Shown: piece by piece, positions 36,429 through 45,621 of the stretch
How the letters are laid out: every line of letters starts with the position of its first letter
Numbering within the stretch: the stretch's first letter is position 1
Assembly (NCBI RefSeq): GCF_029945965.1
Contig: NZ_JAQSDO010000015.1
Span: 558,001 to 622,000, forward strand
Reading direction: 5' to 3'
Length of the DNA stretch: 64,000 bases
Origin: Thermomonas sp.
Lineage (GTDB): Bacteria; Pseudomonadota; Gammaproteobacteria; Xanthomonadales; Xanthomonadaceae
Notes under the pieces: generated by a model
The model's database searches: none
What the model was told of the DNA's origin: nothing
What the model saw: the letters and a program-made list of their open reading frames with translations, nothing else
Program-made: the position numbers and the translations under genes

Positions 36429-38015
36429 ATGAGCGAAGACAAACCCAACCTGAGCGGCCCGGACTTCACCCAAGGCGTCGATGTCGCAACGATCCCTGAC
36501 AGCGACATGTTGCTCGGTCATGCACTGGGCGAACCAGTCTTGCTGATCCGGCGGGGGGAGGAATTCTTCGCGATCGGCGCCACCTGCGCGCACTACGGCG
36601 CTCCGCTGGTGGACGGATTGCTGGTCGACAACTCGATTCGTTGTCCGTGGCACCACGCCTGCTTCTCCCTCGACACCGGCGAAGTTGAACGCGCGCCCGC
36701 GCTGTGTGCGGTACCCGTGTGGCGTGTTGAGCACGTGCGCGATGCAGCGCGCCAGTTTACCCCCGTCGAACAAAAGACCGGTGTCATCTACGTACATGAA
36801 AAACTGGAGACCGCACTGGGCAGCGACACCATGGATACTGATGCTGCCGACGCGCCAGAGTCGATCGTGATCGTCGGCAGCGGCGGCGCGGGTAATGCGG
36901 CCGCACTGATGTTGCGCGAGCAAGGTTACGCCGGAACGATCACGATGCTGAGCGCAGACACCTCACCGCCCTATGATCGGCCCAACCTTTCCAAGGGAAC
37001 GCTCGCTGGAACCGGCGATGCGGTAGTCACGCCGCCGCCCACGCTGTCGTTCTATCGAAAACACAAAATCGACCTGCGCTTGAATGCGCGCGTGACACGA
37101 ATTGACAGCGCGCATAAACGGATCGAACTCGAGGACGGGAGTGCGTGTGCCTACGACGCGTTGCTGCTCGCCACCGGTGCTGATTCTGTACCTCTCGATT
37201 TACCCGGCGCCGATCTTCCGCACGTGCATTATTTACGCACCCTGGCCGATTGCGATGCCCTGATCGCCAGTACCGGGAAGGCGAAGCGCGTCGTCGTGAT
37301 TGGCGCGAGCTTCATCGGTTTGGAGGTCGCCGCATCCTTGCGGGCACGTGAACTCAGCGTTGACGTGGTCGGGCGCGAAGCAATACCGATGGAAAAGATA
37401 CTCGGCGCGGAAGTCGGTGGTTTCATCCGTCGCCTGCACGAGCAGCATGGCGTGACGTTTCATCTGAGTGCGTCTCCCGCTTCGATCGATTCGACCGGCG
37501 TGACCCTGGACAACGGCAAGTGGCTCGATGCTGATTTGGTGGTGATCGGCGTGGGCGTCAAACCCAGCATTGACTTGGCCGAGCAGGCTGGCCTTGCGAC
37601 AGATCGCGGTATCAGCGTGGATGAATTCCTGCAAACCAGCATTCCCGGCATTTATGCTGCCGGCGATATCGCGCGCTGGCCGGATCGGCTGACTGGCGAA
37701 AATATCCGGGTCGAACACTGGGTAGTAGCCGAGCGGCAAGGTCAGACCGCGGCGCGAAACATGCTTGGAATGCGGGAGCGCTTCGACGCGGTGCCGTTCT
37801 TCTGGACCGAACAATACGATTTCGGCCTGGCCTACGTTGGCCACGCCGCGCCCTTCGACGATGTGCAGATCGAAGGTGATCTGGAAAAACGCAATTGCAA
37901 GATCCGCTACTCACGCGACGGCAGGCAACTGGCCGTGGCTGTGATCCATCGCGATCTTGCAGGACTGCACGCGGAGGTTGCGTTCGAGCGAACCATTACC
38001 AATACCATTAAATAA
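36429..38015 (+). CDS. Rieske [2Fe-2S] / FAD-dependent oxidoreductase (AIFM3-like fusion)
   Basis: A 528-residue fusion. Residues ~10-105 are a Rieske domain with cluster ligands in TCAHYGAPL and RCPWHHACF. Residues ~130-510 are a pyridine-nucleotide/FAD reductase with IVIVGSGGAGNAAALML, the NAD motif VVVIGASFIGLEVAASL, and PGIYAAGDIARWPD. The architecture matches apoptosis-inducing-factor-like reductases that pass electrons from NAD(P)H to an iron-sulfur centre. The ATG at 36429 has AGGAG six bases upstream, and the upstream extension to 36330 is unlikely. The partner may be a separate ferredoxin or oxygenase not in the window. Confidence 0.92.
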   Translation: MSEDKPNLSGPDFTQGVDVATIPDSDMLLGHALGEPVLLIRRGEEFFAIGATCAHYGAPLVDGLLVDNSIRCPWHHACFSLDTGEVERAPALCAVPVWRVEHVRDAARQFTPVEQKTGVIYVHEKLETALGSDTMDTDAADAPESIVIVGSGGAGNAAALMLREQGYAGTITMLSADTSPPYDRPNLSKGTLAGTGDAVVTPPPTLSFYRKHKIDLRLNARVTRIDSAHKRIELEDGSACAYDALLLATGADSVPLDLPGADLPHVHYLRTLADCDALIASTGKAKRVVVIGASFIGLEVAASLRARELSVDVVGREAIPMEKILGAEVGGFIRRLHEQHGVTFHLSASPASIDSTGVTLDNGKWLDADLVVIGVGVKPSIDLAEQAGLATDRGISVDEFLQTSIPGIYAAGDIARWPDRLTGENIRVEHWVVAERQGQTAARNMLGMRERFDAVPFFWTEQYDFGLAYVGHAAPFDDVQIEGDLEKRNCKIRYSRDGRQLAVAVIHRDLAGLHAEVAFERTITNTIK

Positions 38016-38280
38016 ACCCCTACCTCGCGTAATTGGGATCGCGTTGCCGCAAGGCATCTGAGGGATATTCGTGATCTGCCCGGCAACTAGTTCCCGGCGA
38101 TCAAAGGCTGCAAGTCATTCTCGAAAGAGCAGGGCCGGCGCTGAGCGCCTAAAGCCCTTAGAGATGGCTACACATCACCCGCCCGACTTACCGATATCCC
38201 GTGCCCGTGGCAGCACTCGATCGTTCGGTCTCACCCTGCTGCACGAGATAGACGCTCAAGCGGCTTTTTCCGGGCATGGT

Positions 38281-39312
38281 TCAAGTTCGCTCCATTGCTT
38301 CGCTATATTTACCCTGGAGTGCGGCATGGTTGCTGTGGGCGCGATGGCGCAGCGCGTCCTGCGCCGCCGCAACGTGATCTTGCTTGCCCTGCCAGATCTC
38401 CAAGGCCGGCTGCTGGATCGCACGGGCAAACGAGAACACCAGTGGCCAGGGCAGATGCGATGCCGGCGACCTCGCCAGCACATTCATTGCGTTGAGACGG
38501 GCAGAGGCCAGTTCCGCCGATTGACCGCCGGACAGGAACGCAATCCCCGCGACCGCTGCGGGGACAGTCCTGAGAAGGAGCTCCACCGTAGCGGCGGCGA
38601 CCTCGTCCACGCTTTCCTGCTTCGGGCTGCTCAATCCAGGAAGCACCATATTGGGCTTCAGGATCACGCCTTCCAGTATGACGCCCTGGATGAAAAGGTG
38701 GTTGAAGACGCTGTGCAGCGTCTCCTCGGTGACCTCATGGCTTCGCTCCAGCGTATGCCCGCCAGCCATCAGTACTTCCGGCTCGACGATCGGTACGAGT
38801 CCGGCTTCCTGGCACAGGGCCGCATAGCGAGCCAGCGCCTGCGCATTGGCCTCGATACAACCTCGACTGGGCATACCATCGCCGGGCGTTATCACCGCGC
38901 GCCACTTGGCAAAGCGCGCGCCCATGCCGGCATATTCCTTGAGGCGATCGCGCAAACCATCGAGACCTTCCGTGATCTTCTCTCCGGGTCGGCCCGCCAG
39001 ATCCTTCGCGCCAGTGTCGACCTTGATGCCGGGAACGATACCCACTTCGGTCAGGATCTTGACAAAGGACGTGCCGTCTTTGGTTTGCTGGCGGATCGTC
39101 TCATCGTAGAGAATCGCGCCGCTGATGCTGCCGGCCAGCCCCGGGGTCGTGACGATGATCTCGCGCCACGTTCGCCGCGCTTCCTCGGTCTGCGCAATGC
39201 CGTGCGCAGCGAAGCGCTTGTTGCAGGTCGGGTTGCTTTCGTCCATCGCCAACAGACCCTTACCGGCTCCCACCAGCTGGCGCGCGGTTTCGATAAGTTC
39301 CGGCGTGGTCAT
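38281..39312 (-). CDS. Class I fructose-bisphosphate aldolase
   Basis: Schiff-base aldolase of 343 residues, of the type shared with plants and animals. The N-terminal LVGAGKGLLAMDESNPTCNKR, the substrate-binding FAKWRAVITPGDG, and the catalytic lysine in GVILKPNMVLPG are visible. It cleaves fructose-1,6-bisphosphate in glycolysis or forms it in gluconeogenesis. The ATG at 39312 has no good ribosome site but overlaps the stop of a 13-codon ORF that has one, suggesting translational coupling. The HPF/RaiA gene lies just upstream on the same strand. About 265 bp with no recognised gene separate its end from the Rieske reductase gene. Confidence 0.95.
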   Translation of the reverse strand: MTTPELIETARQLVGAGKGLLAMDESNPTCNKRFAAHGIAQTEEARRTWREIIVTTPGLAGSISGAILYDETIRQQTKDGTSFVKILTEVGIVPGIKVDTGAKDLAGRPGEKITEGLDGLRDRLKEYAGMGARFAKWRAVITPGDGMPSRGCIEANAQALARYAALCQEAGLVPIVEPEVLMAGGHTLERSHEVTEETLHSVFNHLFIQGVILEGVILKPNMVLPGLSSPKQESVDEVAAATVELLLRTVPAAVAGIAFLSGGQSAELASARLNAMNVLARSPASHLPWPLVFSFARAIQQPALEIWQGKQDHVAAAQDALRHRAHSNHAALQGKYSEAMERT

Positions 39313-39350
39313 GAGGACGTGAATTTCAGTTCTTTCAAACTTTCAAGCAT
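39309..39350 (-). CDS. Tiny leader ORF coupled to the aldolase gene
   Basis: A 13-codon frame, MLESLKELKFTSS, with AAGGA about 10 nt before its ATG. Its TGA overlaps the aldolase ATG (ATGA). The aldolase start itself lacks a ribosome site, so reinitiation from this ORF is a likely mechanism. Confidence 0.45.
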   Translation of the reverse strand: MLESLKELKFTSS

Positions 39351-39417
39351 GGCGATTTTCCTTTTCAAATCCGCGAATCGCCCTCGACGCCGAAGCGCTT
39401 GGCGACTCACGCTTCAA

Positions 39418-39738
39418 CTACGACTGATGCCCTAGTAGCTGCTCCAGCGTGTCATCAAGGGATCTTTTCAACTTGTTCGTCGCGCTGGCGACAGCTTGAT
39501 CCAGGGTCGCTGCGTGGGACGTGACTGCAATGGGTTGCCGCCCCTCGAGACGGGCTTCCATCATGCAGCGCTTGTCGTTCTCGCCGCTCTTGTCGCCGTT
39601 CTCTTCGCTGAGGTGCATCTCGACCCGCGTGATGTGCGTGCTGAAACGGTCGAGAGAACTCGCCACTGCAACTTCAACGCGAGCCACGAGAGCCTCGTGT
39701 CCTTCAATGTGGTCATCTGTATTGACTTGGATTTGCAT
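39418..39738 (-). CDS. HPF/RaiA-type ribosome-associated protein (short)
   Basis: A 106-residue protein, MQIQVNTDDHIEGHEALVAR, with the beta-alpha-beta pattern of ribosome hibernation factors (SLDRFSTHITRVEMHLSEEN and ARLEGRQPIAVTSHAATLDQA in split form). Such proteins bind the 30S A/P sites in stationary phase or stress. The ATG at 39738 is preceded by a good GAGGAA. It lies 67 bp before the leader ORF of the aldolase gene on the same strand. It could instead be a diverged paralogue of a separate core HPF. Confidence 0.8.
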   Translation of the reverse strand: MQIQVNTDDHIEGHEALVARVEVAVASSLDRFSTHITRVEMHLSEENGDKSGENDKRCMMEARLEGRQPIAVTSHAATLDQAVASATNKLKRSLDDTLEQLLGHQS

Positions 39739-40175
39739 CAGATTCCTCTTTCCTCTTTATGGGTCAGGTTCGTTCATTGCTGATCGAATGCCGCCAAGCC
39801 AGTACGCTCAGGCATCCCCCATGCGGGGGTCACTAGATCCGCTTGCGATGGCGTCGAATACCTAGATGCACTCGAAGATCTCAAGTCTACTGGCGGCGTT
39901 CATGGCATTCCGTTCGGCGTCGCACATAGGCGGCTCTGCATACGGCGTACTTCGTCGCTCGGTGCTGGTTGGACTCAACGATCTACAGCAAACACGCGCC
40001 TGAGGCGCATCCTCAGCGTTCGGCCAATGGCGAGATCTCACCAATTGAGAGCGACCCGATGCGAACGATCTGTGCAGACCGGACGTATTGCGTGGCCTGG
40101 CGCACAGACCGTAGCTACAGTCATGGCTCATTCTGCGATGGAGCGCGTGCTTCCCATCACCCAAGGAGACTTCTC
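39739..40175. other. 437-bp region without a supported gene
   Basis: Holds the divergent upstream region of the HPF/RaiA and PRC-barrel genes. A small GC hairpin CCCCC-ATGC-GGGGG is visible near 39815-39830. Frames through it are interrupted or of non-coding composition. Confidence 0.4.
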
Positions 40176-40946
40176 ATGCTACGCAAGCTCGACGATCTGC
40201 ACGAGTTCGCCATCCATGCCAGCGACGGCACGATTGGCCATATCAAGGATTTCTACTTCGATGACCACGCTTGGGTCGTACGATATTTCGTTGTCGAAAC
40301 AGGTAGTTGGTTATCCAGTCGAAAGGTGCTGATCTCGCCAATTGGAACGGGTCGTCCGGACTGGCAAGAGAAAACTCTCCCCGCGGCGATCAAAATGGAT
40401 CAGGTCAGGAACAGTCCCGACATCGATACCGACCAGCCAGTTTCGCGGCAGCACGAAGGCGAGTTCCTCGACTACTACGTTTATCCGTTTTACTGGGCCG
40501 GTCCTGGACTTTGGGGAGCAGGAAATTATCCGAATCCGCATCTGATGGCGATGCCGGAATTCGTGTCGACACCCGCTGTCATATTGCCTGTGTTCGATGA
40601 AGTTCAACCCCCTGTGGATGCGACTGGAGTCCACGACTCCGGCACGCAACACCTCGATCCACACTTGCGTAGCGCCAAGATCGTTGAGGGCTATCGCATA
40701 CACGCAACCGATGGAGAGATCGGTCATGTGCAGGGCCTTCTGTTCGACGATGAGACTTGGGAGATCCGATACCTCATCGTGAACACCAGTAGCTGGTGGC
40801 TGGGGCATCAGGTATTAATCGCGCCGCAATCGATCAAGGGCGTGAGTTGGTTCGACGGCACGGTCTCGATCGACCTGACCCGCGAACAAATGAAGAACGC
40901 ACCGCACTACGATCCTGCGATGCCTTTGGACGATCCCGTTACTTGA
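40176..40946 (+). CDS. PRC-barrel domain protein (two repeats)
   Basis: A 256-residue soluble protein with two PRC-barrel units: DGTIGHIKDFYFDDHAWVVR (residues ~16-35) and DGEIGHVQGLLFDDETWEIR (~180-200), each followed by a TxSWxxxxxVLI strand. A Pro/Gly/Tyr-rich linker joins them. PRC barrels are found in RNA-maturation factors, photosynthetic reaction centres and many stress proteins; no catalysis is implied. The ATG at 40176 has AAGGAGAC. The 3' end overlaps the acetate-kinase stub (opposite strand) by 8 bp. Confidence 0.85.
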   Translation: MLRKLDDLHEFAIHASDGTIGHIKDFYFDDHAWVVRYFVVETGSWLSSRKVLISPIGTGRPDWQEKTLPAAIKMDQVRNSPDIDTDQPVSRQHEGEFLDYYVYPFYWAGPGLWGAGNYPNPHLMAMPEFVSTPAVILPVFDEVQPPVDATGVHDSGTQHLDPHLRSAKIVEGYRIHATDGEIGHVQGLLFDDETWEIRYLIVNTSSWWLGHQVLIAPQSIKGVSWFDGTVSIDLTREQMKNAPHYDPAMPLDDPVT

Positions 40947-41217
40947 AATAACGCTGGAGGAGTTCGATCAGGGCGGCTGCTTCGTGGGCGCGCTTGCTCG
41001 GGTCCGTTTCACCCACAACGTGTTCCGATAGGTGGCCCGTCATGACTTTGATTATGAGGCCATGCATTGCACCGTCTCCGGTCGACACGGTTATCTCGAA
41101 ACGATCATCACGTTGGATCAGTACACCGGGATCCCTGTCCTGCCGCCATACGTAAGCCGCCGCCTTGAGCGTCGCTGAGCCGAGGTTGAGCGCGAGTACT
41201 TGCTGCTGAGGCTTCAT
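40939..41217 (-). CDS. Acetate-kinase-like N-terminal stub (truncated)
   Basis: A 92-residue protein opening [21 protein letters not shown]. This matches the first beta strand and phosphate-binding Asn-x-Gly-Ser of acetate/propionate kinases (~400 residues). It ends before the catalytic Arg, His and Asp regions, at a stop overlapping the PRC-barrel gene. The start overlaps the phosphoketolase stop (ATGA), exactly where ackA follows xfp in other bacteria. It is therefore best viewed as a remnant of a phosphoketolase-acetate kinase operon, or a small regulatory domain; catalytic activity is not expected. Confidence 0.65.
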   Translation of the reverse strand: MKPQQQVLALNLGSATLKAAAYVWRQDRDPGVLIQRDDRFEITVSTGDGAMHGLIIKVMTGHLSEHVVGETDPSKRAHEAAALIELLQRYFK

Positions 41218-43598
41218 GGGTGTCCAGCCAGACTCCATTTCCAGTTGCGGATTTCCGGCATGTCCTGCCCATGCTCGTTGATGTACTGTCGGTGCTCGAC
41301 CAGCTTGCCCTTGAGCTTCTGCTTGAGGTAGATACCATGCTCGCCCGCCTGCGGCACCCGGTCGATCACGTCCATCGCCAGGTGGAAGCGATCCATGTCG
41401 TTCAGTACCGTCATGTCGAACGGCGTGGTGACGGTGCCTTCTTCCTTGTATCCGCGCACGTGGATGTTGCCGTGGTTGGTGCGGCGATAGGTCAGGCGGT
41501 GGATCAGCCACGGATAGCCGTGGAAGGCAAAGATGACCGGCTTGTCGGGTGTGAACAGTCCGTCGAAATCAGCATCGCTCATCCCGTGTGGATGCTCGCT
41601 CTGCGGCTGCAGCCGCATCAGGTCGATGACATTCACGACCCGGATCTTCAGCTCGGGCAGATGTTCGCGCAACAGCGCAACTGCGGCGAGAGTTTCCAGC
41701 GTGGGCACGTCGCCGGCGCACGCCATCACGACATCGGGCGCAGCTTCCTGATCGTTGCTCGCCCAAGGCCAGATGCCGGCCCCCTGTGTGCAGTGTTTCA
41801 CCGCCTGATCCATCGTCAGCCACTGTGGCGCTGGGTGCTTGCCCGCGATCACGACATTGACGTAATGGCGGCTGCGCAGGCAGTGATCCATCACCGAGAG
41901 CAGGCAGTTCGCATCCGGCGGCAGGTAGACACGCACGACCTCGGCCTTCTTGGTCATGACGTGGTCGATGAAACCGGGATCCTGGTGTGTGAATCCGTTG
42001 TGGTCCTGGCGCCAGACGTGCGAGGCCAGCAGATAGTTCAGCGAGGCGATTTTGCGTCGCCACGGCAGGTGCGCCGTGACTTCCAGCCATTTGGCATGCT
42101 GGTTGAACATCGAATCGATGATGTGGATGAAGGCTTCGTAGCAGTTGAACAACCCGTGCCGTCCGGTCAGCAGATAGCCTTCCAGCCAGCCTTCACACTG
42201 GTGCTCGCTGAGCATTGAGTCCACCACGCGTCCGCTGGGCGCGAGAAATTCGTCATTGGGCGCGGTGGCAGCATCCCATTGGCGATCGGTCGCTTCAAAC
42301 AGCGCGCCCAGTTTGTTGGAGAGCGTCTCGTCCGGTCCAAACACCCGGAAATTGCGTGCTTCCTGGTTCAACGTCGCAACATCGCGCAGAAAGGGTCCGA
42401 GTACGCTGGTGTCGCCGATGCCGAGGATCCCCGGCGCGGGCACTTCCACGGCATAGTCGCGGAAATCCGGCATTCTCAGATCGCGCAGCAGAATGCCGCC
42501 ATTGGCGTGCGGATTGGCGCCCATCCGCCGCTCACCGGTGGGAGCGAGTTCGGCCAGCTCGGGCTTGAGGCGTCCGTTTCCGTCGAACAATTCGTCGGGC
42601 CGGTAGCTGCGCATCCAGTCTTCCAGCAGTGCGAGATGCTCGGGATGCGTGGCGGGATCTGACAGCGGCACCTGATGGGAGCGGAAGGTACCTTCAATCT
42701 GCAGGCCGTCGACGATCTTCGGCCCCGTCCAGCCCTTCGGGGACTTGAGCACGATCATCGGCCAGCGCGGGCGAGTGAGGTCGCCGTCGACCCTGGCCCG
42801 TTGCTGGATCGCCTTGATCTCCGCCACGACAGTGTCGAGCGTCGCGGCCATCGCCTGGTGCATCAATGCAGGATCATCTCCCTCGACGAAGTAGGGCGTC
42901 CAGCCGTAGCCGCGCAGCAGCTGTTCCAGCTCCTCATGGGTGATGCGAGCCAGAATTGTCGGGTTGGAGATCTTGTAGCCGTTCAGGTGCAGGATCGGCA
43001 ACACCACGCCGTCCGTCACGGGATTTAGGAACTTGTTGGAATGCCAAGCGGTCGCCAGTGGCCCGGTTTCGGCTTCGCCATCGCCGACCACACAGGCGAC
43101 GACAAGATCGGGATTGTCGAACACCGCACCGAACGCGTGACTGAGCGAGTAGCCGAGTTCGCCGCCCTCATGGATCGACCCTGGCGTCTCTGGCGAGGCG
43201 TGGCTCGGGATACCACCGGGAAACGAAAACTGCTTGAAGAGCTTCTGCAGCCCGGTCTCGTCCTGGCTGATCTCTGGATAGATCTCGCTGTAGGTGCCTT
43301 CGAGATAGGTATTGCCGACCACTGCCGGGCCGCCATGACCAGGGCCGGAAATATAGATCATGTCCAAGTCGTATTGCTTGATGATCCGGTTCAAATGCAC
43401 GTAGATGAAGTTTTGTCCCGGCGTCGTGCCCCAATGGCCGAGCAGCATCGCTTTCACATCTGACAACTCGAGCGGACGTTTCAGAAGAGGATTGTCGCGA
43501 AGGTAGATCTGTCCGACCGAAACATAGTTGGTTGCACGCCAATAAGCGTTCATCCGCTCCAGCAGTTCCGGCGTCAGCGCCGTCAGTGGGCTATTCAC
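41214..43598 (-). CDS. xfp: Phosphoketolase (xylulose-5-P / fructose-6-P type)
   Basis: TPP enzyme of 794 residues that splits xylulose-5-phosphate or fructose-6-phosphate to acetyl phosphate and a sugar phosphate. Family blocks include [37 protein letters not shown]-like residues, [20 protein letters not shown] and the C-terminal [17 protein letters not shown]. The ATG at 43598 has GAGGAAG upstream. Acetyl phosphate would normally go to acetate kinase, but the adjacent ackA is only a stub, so phosphotransacetylase or a distant kinase must act. Typical of anaerobic/stress carbon handling in proteobacteria. Confidence 0.96.
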   Translation of the reverse strand: MNSPLTALTPELLERMNAYWRATNYVSVGQIYLRDNPLLKRPLELSDVKAMLLGHWGTTPGQNFIYVHLNRIIKQYDLDMIYISGPGHGGPAVVGNTYLEGTYSEIYPEISQDETGLQKLFKQFSFPGGIPSHASPETPGSIHEGGELGYSLSHAFGAVFDNPDLVVACVVGDGEAETGPLATAWHSNKFLNPVTDGVVLPILHLNGYKISNPTILARITHEELEQLLRGYGWTPYFVEGDDPALMHQAMAATLDTVVAEIKAIQQRARVDGDLTRPRWPMIVLKSPKGWTGPKIVDGLQIEGTFRSHQVPLSDPATHPEHLALLEDWMRSYRPDELFDGNGRLKPELAELAPTGERRMGANPHANGGILLRDLRMPDFRDYAVEVPAPGILGIGDTSVLGPFLRDVATLNQEARNFRVFGPDETLSNKLGALFEATDRQWDAATAPNDEFLAPSGRVVDSMLSEHQCEGWLEGYLLTGRHGLFNCYEAFIHIIDSMFNQHAKWLEVTAHLPWRRKIASLNYLLASHVWRQDHNGFTHQDPGFIDHVMTKKAEVVRVYLPPDANCLLSVMDHCLRSRHYVNVVIAGKHPAPQWLTMDQAVKHCTQGAGIWPWASNDQEAAPDVVMACAGDVPTLETLAAVALLREHLPELKIRVVNVIDLMRLQPQSEHPHGMSDADFDGLFTPDKPVIFAFHGYPWLIHRLTYRRTNHGNIHVRGYKEEGTVTTPFDMTVLNDMDRFHLAMDVIDRVPQAGEHGIYLKQKLKGKLVEHRQYINEHGQDMPEIRNWKWSLAGHP

Positions 43599-43655
43599 GG
43601 TCGGACTTCCTCACTATTCGTATGGGTGGATCTGTGGGGATGGCACGTGGGAATC

Positions 43656-44987
43656 TCACAGCCATCCATTGGTAAAGCCTGCTCGCCGCAGTCCGGTCTT
43701 GATGTGAGGACAAGCGCGCATCAGTCGCCACGGCAGCCCGGAGCGAAAGTTTTCGCACATCACCACCACTGGCCCCAGATTGATGCCGAAGTGGTATTCG
43801 GAGCACCAGTGAAGACTGGTGTCCGACTCGATGGAATAGGTCGGATTGATGCTGCAGCGAAAACAGTGTTCTCCGCTCGCTTGGGGATAGGCGTCCTGCA
43901 GATGCCGGATCGCCGGCAGCACGATTTCTGGCGCGAATGGCAGCGACGCCGCGACGGCCCAGGGAGCGATGGTGCCGTCGTCGGGACCATACGGTGCGCC
44001 GCGGGCGATGTAGTCGAAAAAGGTCCGATCGATGCCATCGATCCGCCGCGTGGTCCAGCCTGGACCATCGCTCGCCGTCAGTCCCCAGAAATTGGCGCCA
44101 TAGCCCACGAACTCCAGCGGATTACGAATTGCGTAGGCCCGTTGGGCGTACGTCGCGCGGCGGCTGTTTTCGAAGTAGTCGATGCCTTTTCCGCGCGCGA
44201 ATGCATCCTGGATGCCACGCAGGTCGAGCCAGCAGTGCGAGAACTGATGAAGGAATAGAGGACCTCCATAAAGGTACTCGTACCCATCGACCGCCTTCCA
44301 TTGATAAGTCGATGCCCACGCCGTGTAGCTCTCCGCCGGTAACGGATGCGTCGGCGAGCCTAGCCCCAGCACGTACAGCAGCAGCGCCTCGTCATAGCCT
44401 TGCCAGCGGTAGGGGAGGAAGCCACTTTCTGGCTTCCAGCCGTGAGTCAGGGTCGCGCCGCCATTGCAGGCCCACTGCCAGTCGACCCGTTGGTACAGCA
44501 GCTCCGCGAGATTCCGGATTTCTTGTTCCTGCTCGTCGTCCTGATCGAAGTAACTCGCGGCGGTCAGCATGCCGGCCAGCAGGAAGCCGGAATCGACGGT
44601 CGACAACTCGCAACGCCCGGCGCGGCGACCCGTCGTCATGTCCAGGAAGTGGTAATAAAAGCCCTTGTACCCCGTTGCATCGGGTGTCGCATCGTGGGGG
44701 CTGTTTCGAAAGAAGCGCAGCACCGTGAGTGTGCGATCGACGGCATCGGCACGCGAGATCCAGCCACGCGCGATGCCAACTGGATAACAGGCCAGCGAGA
44801 AGCCCACGGCCGCGATGCTGGCGTCGGAGCCGCGCTGCGACTTATCGGCAACCAGACCGTTGAGCGAACTGGTCTGCTGCAGGAAGTACTGGAAGGAGCG
44901 GCGCTGCATCGCATCCAGCCTTGTTTCGCCGAAGTCTGTCAGAGCAGAATCGGTATTGCCGGGTGGCGTTGATGTCACATCGTTCAT
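43656..44987 (-). CDS. Glucoamylase-like family protein (COG5368; GH144-related)
   Basis: A 443-residue soluble protein resembling the COG5368/glycoamylase family that includes GH144 endo-beta-1,2-glucanases. Features are the alpha/alpha barrel segments DMTTGRRAGRCELSTVDSGF in split form, AGMLTAASYFDQDD, HGWKPESGFLPYRWQGYDEA, and YGGPLFLHQFSHCWLDLRG. No signal peptide is evident, so action may be cytoplasmic or need another export route. The start at 44987 lacks a clear ribosome site, and a Met at about residue 27 is an alternative. It lies 57 bp upstream of phosphoketolase on the same strand. Confidence 0.82.
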   Translation of the reverse strand: MNDVTSTPPGNTDSALTDFGETRLDAMQRRSFQYFLQQTSSLNGLVADKSQRGSDASIAAVGFSLACYPVGIARGWISRADAVDRTLTVLRFFRNSPHDATPDATGYKGFYYHFLDMTTGRRAGRCELSTVDSGFLLAGMLTAASYFDQDDEQEQEIRNLAELLYQRVDWQWACNGGATLTHGWKPESGFLPYRWQGYDEALLLYVLGLGSPTHPLPAESYTAWASTYQWKAVDGYEYLYGGPLFLHQFSHCWLDLRGIQDAFARGKGIDYFENSRRATYAQRAYAIRNPLEFVGYGANFWGLTASDGPGWTTRRIDGIDRTFFDYIARGAPYGPDDGTIAPWAVAASLPFAPEIVLPAIRHLQDAYPQASGEHCFRCSINPTYSIESDTSLHWCSEYHFGINLGPVVVMCENFRSGLPWRLMRACPHIKTGLRRAGFTNGWL

Positions 44988-45233
44988 GGCAGGTCCGGCA
45001 CCTCTGTTCGATCCGATGGACCCGGCGATTTACTCCGCCCAAGCAGGTGATAACGATCAAGGCAATGGCAATGCCTGACGGGAACAGTGATGCGGGGACA
45101 AGGCATCCTGTTTGACGGAGTGACAGCGCAATGCGTACTTACGATGGTTTCCGCCTGTCAGTTGAGGTATCAGTCGATCACCGTGAATGGACCGCGATGA
45201 GCAAGTGACCATGATGCCGCCAGAAGCGAAATA

Positions 45234-45482
45234 TTAAGGTTGATGCGCGTTGGTTTCGGATTCCAATTTTCGCGCTGTGTTGTCCAAGCAGGTTGACCAC
45301 GCCTGCCTCACATCCGTGCTTGCCTCGTCCCAATCCATGACATGAGCGCTCCACAGCCAGACTTTCGCCAAGATCGGATCCAGCTCGTCCCATGTCTTGT
45401 CGAAAAGCGATTCAACTGCCTGTCGGGCCAGCTCGAATCCAAACAATTTATCGGCTTCTCGAGTTGCACTGATGTGTTTCAT
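45234..45482 (-). CDS. Small Trp-rich protein, unknown function
   Basis: An 82-residue acidic frame with a run of tryptophans (VWLWSAHVMDWDEASTDVRQ), start MKHISATREADK at 45482. No Shine-Dalgarno is obvious. The composition is compatible with a real small protein but no family was recognised. It lies between the permease and the glucoamylase-like gene on the same strand, and a non-coding gap of about 246 bp follows it. Confidence 0.45.
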   Translation of the reverse strand: MKHISATREADKLFGFELARQAVESLFDKTWDELDPILAKVWLWSAHVMDWDEASTDVRQAWSTCLDNTARKLESETNAHQP

Positions 45483-45621
45483 TTACGGTGTTCCGATGCG
45501 TGCTGAGATGCGCAGAGAAGCAGCATCCTGTTTTGATGGCGGGATGTCTGTTCGCTACCGCACGCACTGGATCTTGGCTTGAAGGAGGAACGGCTTCGAT
45601 AGTCCAGATAGAACCGTGGGC

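Noticed and set aside
39862-40164. 100-residue minus-strand frame between HPF/RaiA and PRC-barrel genes
   Set aside because: No ribosome site, Ser/Arg-rich random composition, and no motif.
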